NCBI RefSeq assembly: GCF_019510245.1
Contig: NZ_JAEKKT010000154.1
Location: 1-64,000, forward strand
Direction of reading: 5' to 3'
Length of the DNA: 64,000 bases
Origin: Streptomyces sp.
Lineage (GTDB): Bacteria > Actinomycetota > Actinomycetes > Streptomycetales > Streptomycetaceae
Shown: piece after piece, positions 59,176 through 64,000 of the stretch
Layout of the letters: each line of letters begins with the position of its first letter
Numbering within the stretch: position 1 is the stretch's first letter
Translations under genes and position numbers: made by a program
The notes under the pieces: model-generated
The model's database searches: none
Seen by the model: only the letters and a program-made list of their open reading frames with translations
What the model was told of the DNA's origin: nothing

Positions 59176-59856
59176 GTGCCCGACAAGCCCGACATGCCAG
59201 AGCAGCCCGGCGACACGGCCCCGGGCAAGGAGCAGCCGCGCCGGCGGCAGGCCCGCGGCGAGCGGCGCATCCAGCAGCTGCTCGAAGCCGCCGCCTCGGT
59301 CTTCTGCACCACGGGCTACACGGCCGCCAGCACCAACGCCATCGCCCGCGAGGCCGGTGTCTCCCCCGGCACGCTCTACCAGTTCTTCCCGAACAAGGAG
59401 GCGATCGCGGTCGAGCTCGGCGGCCGGCTCATGCACGACCTGCGGAACACCTACGGCGAGGCGCTCGCGCCGATCGACCCCGGCACCTCGCTGACGGACG
59501 CGGTCAACGCCACCGTGGACCGCCTCACCGCCTTCAACACCGAGCACCCCGTGTTCTTCGCGCTGATGCACGGCCCCGACGTGCCCGGCGGGATCACCGA
59601 GGCCCACGACGCGCTGCACAGCAACCTGCTCGGCCGCATCGAGGGCCTGCTCGCCTCGCTCCTGCCGCCCGGCACCGACCAGGCCCACATCACACGTACG
59701 GCACATGTCAGCCTCGGCATCTACAAGTCGGGGCTGGAGCTGGTGCTCAGCCACGAGGGCGCCGAGCGCGAGGCGTACATCCAGGAGATCAAGAACGTCC
59801 TCACCCGCTACCTGGAACCCCTGGTCGGCGACCGGCTCGGCCGCACCGCCGACTGA
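59176..59856 (+). CDS. TetR-family repressor of the MMPL exporter
   Basis: 226 aa. HTH with NAIAREAGVSPGTLYQFFPNKEAI (about residues 53-75; quoted core VSPGTLYQFFPNKE). It has a C-terminal ligand domain like many exporter repressors. GTG start at 59176 with GGGGATAACGC; an ATG at 59194 is possible. Divergent orientation and the paired palindromes strongly suggest it represses both genes and is released by a transported ligand. Confidence 0.85.
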   Translation: MPDKPDMPEQPGDTAPGKEQPRRRQARGERRIQQLLEAAASVFCTTGYTAASTNAIAREAGVSPGTLYQFFPNKEAIAVELGGRLMHDLRNTYGEALAPIDPGTSLTDAVNATVDRLTAFNTEHPVFFALMHGPDVPGGITEAHDALHSNLLGRIEGLLASLLPPGTDQAHITRTAHVSLGIYKSGLELVLSHEGAEREAYIQEIKNVLTRYLEPLVGDRLGRTAD

Positions 59857-60051
59857 TCCGCCGACCGCGACCCGCCGGCCGACCCGTCGCCCCCACGGCA
59901 CATCCCCGTCCCCGCACACCCCCGGACCGCCACCCCCTCGAACTTCCCGAACTGCAACAAACGGCACACCTGCCTAAAGTGCGGATAAATCGCGCCGATC
60001 CCGAGCCGACGAGCGCCACCCGCACCCGCAGGAGCACAAGGGGGACCCGCC

Positions 60052-61002
60052 GTGACCCACTCGCCGCCGCCCGGCCGCCCGCAGGCCCGGATCCCCGGTC
60101 CGCAGCAGCCGCCACCGCCGTACCCCCGTATCGGCGCCGGCCTGTGGAAGCGCTGCCTCGGCGGCGGGTTCGCCCTGTGGGCGCTGACCGCGGCGGTCAC
60201 GTACGCGACGAAGAACACCACCCTGCTGCCGACCCTGATCCTGCTCGGCAGCTTCCTGGTCCCGGTCGTGTTCGTGCTGTGGGCGTACGAGCGGCACGGC
60301 CGCGACCTCGGGGTGAGCGCGATCCTCGGCTGCTTCCTGACCGGCGGCACGCTCGGGGTGCTGGGCGCCTCGGTGATGGAGTCCTACCTCGTCCGCCCCT
60401 CCTGGGGGATGTTCGTCTGCGTCGGCCTGATCGAGGAGGCGGTGAAGCTCGGCGCGCTGGTGTTCGTGCTGCGCCGGCTGCCCGGGATCCGGGGCATGCG
60501 GGCCGGGCTGGTGCTCGGCGCCGCCGTCGGCTTCGGCTTCGCGGCCCTGGAGAGCGCCGGGTACGCGTTCAACGCGGCCGTCTCCACCGAGGGCATCGAC
60601 CTGCGCGCGCTGATCGAGACGGAGATCCTGCGCGGAGTGCTGGCCCCCTTCGGGCACGGCCTGTGGACGGCGGTCACCGGCGGCGTGCTGCTCTCCTTCC
60701 GCCGCCCGAACGGCCGCTTCCGGGTCACCGCCCCGGTCGTCTCCGCCTGCCTCGGGGTCGCGCTGCTGCACGCCCTGTGGGACTCCACGCACGGGATCGC
60801 GGTCTGGCTGGTGGCCCACCTGGCGGACACCGGCCCGGACCGGCAGCTGTTCGCCGAGGGGTACATCCCGCGCCCCAGTGCGGCACAGGAGCACCTCTTC
60901 GCGGTGTTCTCGGTCGGTCTGCTGGTACTCGTCTCATTGCTCGGGGTCGCCTGGGTCCTCTCCCTGGCGCGCCGGGGCGCCTCTTGGAGAAATACCCCCT
61001 AG
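60052..61002 (+). CDS. prsW: PrsW-family intramembrane metalloprotease
   Basis: 316 aa, a Pro-rich N-terminus and about eight TM helices. The signature GLIEEAVKLGAL (EExxK), then FGFAALESAGYAF and HALWDSTHG (HxxxD region) are those of PrsW glutamic-type or metal-dependent proteases, which cut anti-sigma factors. GGGGGACCC precedes the GTG. Its last codons and stop form the left arm of the CsoR operator of copZ. Confidence 0.85.
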   Translation: MTHSPPPGRPQARIPGPQQPPPPYPRIGAGLWKRCLGGGFALWALTAAVTYATKNTTLLPTLILLGSFLVPVVFVLWAYERHGRDLGVSAILGCFLTGGTLGVLGASVMESYLVRPSWGMFVCVGLIEEAVKLGALVFVLRRLPGIRGMRAGLVLGAAVGFGFAALESAGYAFNAAVSTEGIDLRALIETEILRGVLAPFGHGLWTAVTGGVLLSFRRPNGRFRVTAPVVSACLGVALLHALWDSTHGIAVWLVAHLADTGPDRQLFAEGYIPRPSAAQEHLFAVFSVGLLVLVSLLGVAWVLSLARRGASWRNTP

Positions 61003-61008
61003 GGGTAT
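60992..61008. promoter_or_regulatory. CsoR operator overlapping the prsW stop codon
   Basis: ATACCCCCTAGGGGTAT is the classic GC-tract palindrome recognised by copper sensor CsoR in actinomycetes. The TAG at 61000-61002 is the prsW stop. It is 68-84 bp before the copZ ATG. No csoR gene lies in the window. Confidence 0.88.
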
Positions 61009-61075
61009 AGTGTGACGACAGTGGGGTTCTCTCGCGGGCCCCATCGGCCCCACACGCCTCGACGAGGAGAACGCC

Positions 61076-61315
61076 ATGACCACCCAGACCGACACCCCGG
61101 GCTCCGTGACCGCCGTCTACAAGGTGACCGGCATGAGCTGCGGACACTGCGAGGGGTCCGTCTCCGCCGAGATCTCCGGACTGCCCGGCGTCACCTCGGT
61201 GACGGCCGTCGCGGCCAGCGGCGAGGTCACGGTCGTCTCCGCGGCCCCGCTCGACGAGGAGGCGGTCCGCGCCGCCGTCGACGAGGCGGGCTTCGAACTC
61301 GCCGGCCGCGTCTGA
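61076..61315 (+). CDS. copZ: copper chaperone CopZ
   Basis: 79 aa heavy-metal-associated domain. The Cu(I) site GMSCGHC (residues 19-25) and the beta-alpha-beta-beta-alpha-beta fold length fit. It carries Cu(I) to the CopA ATPase encoded 128 bp downstream. GAGGAGAACGCC precedes the ATG. Copper-induced through the upstream CsoR palindrome. Confidence 0.92.
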   Translation: MTTQTDTPGSVTAVYKVTGMSCGHCEGSVSAEISGLPGVTSVTAVAASGEVTVVSAAPLDEEAVRAAVDEAGFELAGRV

Positions 61316-61443
61316 GAGCCCGCACGGCAAACACCCCCAGCAGTACGAGCAGCACGTACGACGGAAACGTATCTCTCCGCCGGGCCGTGCCGACCAGCTG
61401 ATACTGGCTCCGCGCGGTCCGGTCCGTTGTCTGGAGTCCGGAC

Positions 61444-63747
61444 ATGACGACCAGCACCACCACCAGCACCGCACAGACACCGATAGCCCCGCCGCGCCCG
61501 GCCGGCGAGTCCGAGGTCGAGCTGCTCATCGGCGGCATGACCTGCGCCTCCTGCGCCGCCCGGGTCGAGAAGAAGCTCAACCGCATGGACGGCGTCACCG
61601 CCACCGTGAACTACGCGACCGAGAAGGCGAAGGTCACATACCCCCAGGGGGTTCAGGTCGCGGACCTGATCGCCACGGTCGTGAAGACGGGGTACACCGC
61701 CGAGGAACCCGCACCTCCGGAGCCGGAACAGGAACAGGAGGCCGAGCGGGATCCCGAGCTCGCCGCCCTGCGCCACCGTCTCCTGGTCTCCGCCCTGCTC
61801 GCCGCCCCGGTGGTGCTGCTCGCGATGGTCCCGGCGCTGCAGTTCGACAACTGGCAGTGGCTGTCGCTGACGCTCGCCGCTCCGGTGGTCGTCTGGGGTG
61901 GCTGGCAGTTTCACCGCGCCGCCTGGACCAACGCCCGGCACGGTGCCGCCACCATGGACACCCTGGTCTCGGTCGGCACGCTGGCCGCGTTCGGCTGGTC
62001 GCTGTGGGCGCTGTTCTTCGGCGACGCGGGCATGCCGGGCATGCACGACGAGTTCCGCTTCACCGTGTCCCGGATGGACAGCGCGTCCACGATCTACCTG
62101 GAGGTCGCCTCCGGGGTCGTCGCGCTGATCCTGCTCGGCCGCTACCTGGAGGCACGCTCCAAGCGGCGCGCGGGCGCGGCCCTGCGGGCGCTGATGGAGC
62201 TGGGCGCCCGGGACGTGGCGGTGCTGCGGGACGGACGTGAGGTGCGGGTCCCGGTGGCGTCACTGGCGGTCGGTGACCGGTTCGTCGTACGGCCCGGGGA
62301 GAAGGTCGCCACCGACGGGACCGTGGTCGAGGGGGCGTCCGCGGTGGACGCGTCGATGCTGACCGGCGAGTCCGTGCCGGTGGACGTGACCGTCGGCGAC
62401 GCCGTCACGGGCGCGACCGTCAACGCGGGCGGGCGGCTGGTCGTCGAGGCGACCCGGGTCGGCGCCGACACGCAGCTCGCGCGGATGGCAAGGCTGGTGG
62501 AGGACGCGCAGAACGGCAAGGCCGAGGTGCAGCGGCTCGCCGACCGGATCTCCGCCGTCTTCGTCCCGGTCGTCATCCTGATCGCGCTCGGCACCTTCGG
62601 GGTCTGGCTGGGCGTCACCGGGGACACGGCCGCCGCGTTCACGGCCGCCGTCGCCGTCCTGATCATCGCCTGCCCGTGCGCCCTGGGCCTGGCCACGCCG
62701 ACCGCGCTGATGGTCGGCACCGGGCGGGGTGCGCAGCTCGGCATCCTCATCAAGGGCCCGGAGGTCCTGGAGTCCACGCGCCGGGTCGACACCGTCGTCC
62801 TCGACAAGACCGGGACGGTGACCACCGGGCGGATGAGCCTCCAGGACGTGTACGTCGCCGAGGACGGCGGGGAGGACGCGGACGAGGTGCTGCGGCTGGC
62901 GGGCGCCCTCGAACACGCCTCCGAGCACCCGGTCGCCAGGGCGATCGCCGCGGCGGCGGCCGAGCGAAGCGAGATGGGGGTCCCCCCGGCCGAAGGCTGG
63001 GGGAGGGTGGGGGCGCTGCCCGCGGTCGAGCACTTCGAGAACGTCCCCGGGCGAGGCGTACGCGGGCGCGTGGACGGCCGCGAGGTGGCCGTGGGGCGCC
63101 TCTTCGACGCCGTACCGCAGGAGTTGGCCCTGGCCCGCTCCCGGGCCGAGCAGGAGGGCCGTACGGCCGTCCTGGTCGGCTGGGACGGACGGGCACGAGG
63201 TGTCCTCGCCGTCGCCGACGCGGTCAAGGAGACCAGCGCCGAGGCGGTCCGGAAGTTGCGCGCGCTCGGGCTGACGCCGGTGCTGCTGACCGGGGACAAC
63301 CGGGCGGTGGCCGAATCGGTCGCCCGGGCGGTCGGCATCGGCGAGGTCGTCGCCGAGGTGCTGCCCGAGGACAAGGTGGACGTCGTACGACGACTGCAGC
63401 GCGAGGGGCGGACGGTCGCCATGGTGGGCGACGGCGTCAACGACGCGGCGGCGCTGGCCACCGCCGATCTGGGGCTGGCGATGGGCACCGGGACGGACGC
63501 GGCCATCGAGGCCGGCGACCTGACCCTGGTGCGCGGGGACCTGCGGGTGGCGGCGGACGCGATCCGGCTGTCCCGGCGGACCCTCGCCACCATCAAGGGC
63601 AACCTCGTGTGGGCCTTCGGCTACAACGTGGCCGCGCTCCCCCTTGCTGCCGCCGGGCTCCTGAACCCTATGATCGCGGCGGCCGCGATGGCCTTCTCGT
63701 CGGTCTTCGTGGTGACCAACAGCCTGCGGCTGCGCACCTTCCGCTGA
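61444..63747 (+). CDS. copA: copper-exporting P1B-type ATPase CopA
   Basis: 767 aa. An N-terminal metal domain GMTCASC (31-37), six or more TM helices including the CPC transport motif (IIACPCALGLATP), TGES actuator loop, phosphorylated DKTGT, the nucleotide-domain HP (SEHPVARAI) and GDGVND. It pumps Cu(I) out of the cell. The ATP-binding domain holds an insert encoded by a dispersed repeat (62961-63010): residues about 508-522, ERSEMGVPPAEGWGR. TGGAGTCC precedes the ATG. Confidence 0.93.
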   Translation: MTTSTTTSTAQTPIAPPRPAGESEVELLIGGMTCASCAARVEKKLNRMDGVTATVNYATEKAKVTYPQGVQVADLIATVVKTGYTAEEPAPPEPEQEQEAERDPELAALRHRLLVSALLAAPVVLLAMVPALQFDNWQWLSLTLAAPVVVWGGWQFHRAAWTNARHGAATMDTLVSVGTLAAFGWSLWALFFGDAGMPGMHDEFRFTVSRMDSASTIYLEVASGVVALILLGRYLEARSKRRAGAALRALMELGARDVAVLRDGREVRVPVASLAVGDRFVVRPGEKVATDGTVVEGASAVDASMLTGESVPVDVTVGDAVTGATVNAGGRLVVEATRVGADTQLARMARLVEDAQNGKAEVQRLADRISAVFVPVVILIALGTFGVWLGVTGDTAAAFTAAVAVLIIACPCALGLATPTALMVGTGRGAQLGILIKGPEVLESTRRVDTVVLDKTGTVTTGRMSLQDVYVAEDGGEDADEVLRLAGALEHASEHPVARAIAAAAAERSEMGVPPAEGWGRVGALPAVEHFENVPGRGVRGRVDGREVAVGRLFDAVPQELALARSRAEQEGRTAVLVGWDGRARGVLAVADAVKETSAEAVRKLRALGLTPVLLTGDNRAVAESVARAVGIGEVVAEVLPEDKVDVVRRLQREGRTVAMVGDGVNDAAALATADLGLAMGTGTDAAIEAGDLTLVRGDLRVAADAIRLSRRTLATIKGNLVWAFGYNVAALPLAAAGLLNPMIAAAAMAFSSVFVVTNSLRLRTFR
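62961..63010 (-). repeat. dispersed palindromic repeat, family B, inserted in-frame in copA
   Basis: CGAGCGAAGCGAGATGGGGG then a CCCCCGGCCGAAGGCTGGGGG palindrome region (quoted shorter: CCCGGCCGAAGGCTGGGG). It is the reverse complement of the family B element at 41401-41431 with one base change. It adds about 15 codons between the SEHPVARAI helix and ALPAVEHFENVPG without breaking the frame. Confidence 0.82.
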
Positions 63748-63848
63748 AGTTACCGGCGGTTCGGCACCGTGGATGTCGGAGTCCCCCTAGAGTCCAACGC
63801 GCACCTCACATAAGCTCTTCACAAGGCTCGCGCATCATCCTTACGCTT

Positions 63849-63874
63849 GAGCTCCGATCACCGTATCGGGGCTC
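63849..63874. terminator. possible terminator downstream of copA
   Basis: GAGCTCCGAT (63849-63858) pairs with 63865-63874 with one G-U. There is no T-run. 63875-64000 is AT-richer than its surroundings but I see no gene; it may be the promoter of a gene beyond the window. Confidence 0.4.
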
Positions 63875-64000
63875 TTGCGCATCTATCGGACAGATGCAAG
63901 AGACGCAGATCACAGTGATGTGAACGTAACCATCGAAGGGGTTCGACGGTCTAAGTTGGCGGTGTCAGAGATGCGTCTTGGGGGGCGCTGACCTGGCATC

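Noticed and set aside
63875..64000. Start of a gene at the right end
   Set aside because: No frame with a ribosome site or recognisable sequence; treated as untranslated upstream DNA.

Overview
The window reads as chromosomal DNA of a Streptomyces or close relative. GC is very high, codon use is typical of the genus, most start/stop junctions overlap (ATGA, GTGA, TGATG), and the surface and developmental genes are diagnostic: several chaplins, three rodlins, a MelC1/MelC2 tyrosinase pair and an AfsA-family butyrolactone synthase. I see no rRNA, tRNA, CRISPR array, phage or transposase.

1-16.2 kb looks like the right-hand edge of a secondary-metabolite cluster that continues off the left end. 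It starts with the first codons of a biotin-carboxylase-type acyl-CoA carboxylase, then a flavin reductase and flavin-dependent halogenase pair, a tandem-domain MarR regulator, a DHA2 exporter, a hemerythrin-like protein, a cation/proton antiporter, small redox enzymes and SnoaL-like proteins. A butyrolactone-type regulatory block follows: two TetR receptors, an atypical OmpR-type regulator, an AfsA homologue and a linked NAD(P)-dependent reductase. Six ARE-like operator sites lie in the gaps between them. The layout recalls jadomycin-type aromatic polyketide clusters. The product cannot be told from this window.

16.3-22.7 kb and 36.2-39.4 kb are surface-protein blocks: three short chaplins, an LPxTG-anchored protein carrying a degenerate chaplin domain, three rodlins, tyrosinase with its copper chaperone, a VKOR-type membrane protein and several small secreted proteins. 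Five of the chaplin/rodlin genes have promoter sequences matching the sigma-BldN pattern with 16-17 bp spacing. Between these blocks (22.8-36.2 kb) is an exopolysaccharide operon: two GT4 glycosyltransferases, an initiating phosphoglycosyltransferase, an O-antigen-ligase-like protein, a MurJ-like flippase, a polysaccharide deacetylase, a Wzz-like protein, a FemAB/GNAT-like transferase, a divergent GH26-like hydrolase, an ATP-grasp ligase and a flavoprotein.

39.4-64 kb is more general: acyl-CoA synthetase, VWA lipoprotein, an ABC exporter whose ATPase is fused to an extracellular alpha/beta-hydrolase, an amino-acid permease, a myo-inositol catabolic operon (iolC, aldolase, iolB, iolD, mmsA), an alcohol dehydrogenase, an MMPL exporter with a divergent TetR repressor, PrsW and a CsoR-controlled copZ-copA pair.

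Two genes (a glycosyltransferase near 30.1 kb and mmsA near 48.93 kb) have apparent frameshifts close to the 3' end, with the original C-terminus still readable in another frame. Two short dispersed palindromic repeat families are scattered through the window. In two places they lie inside coding sequence, and in one place one family is inserted in the other.
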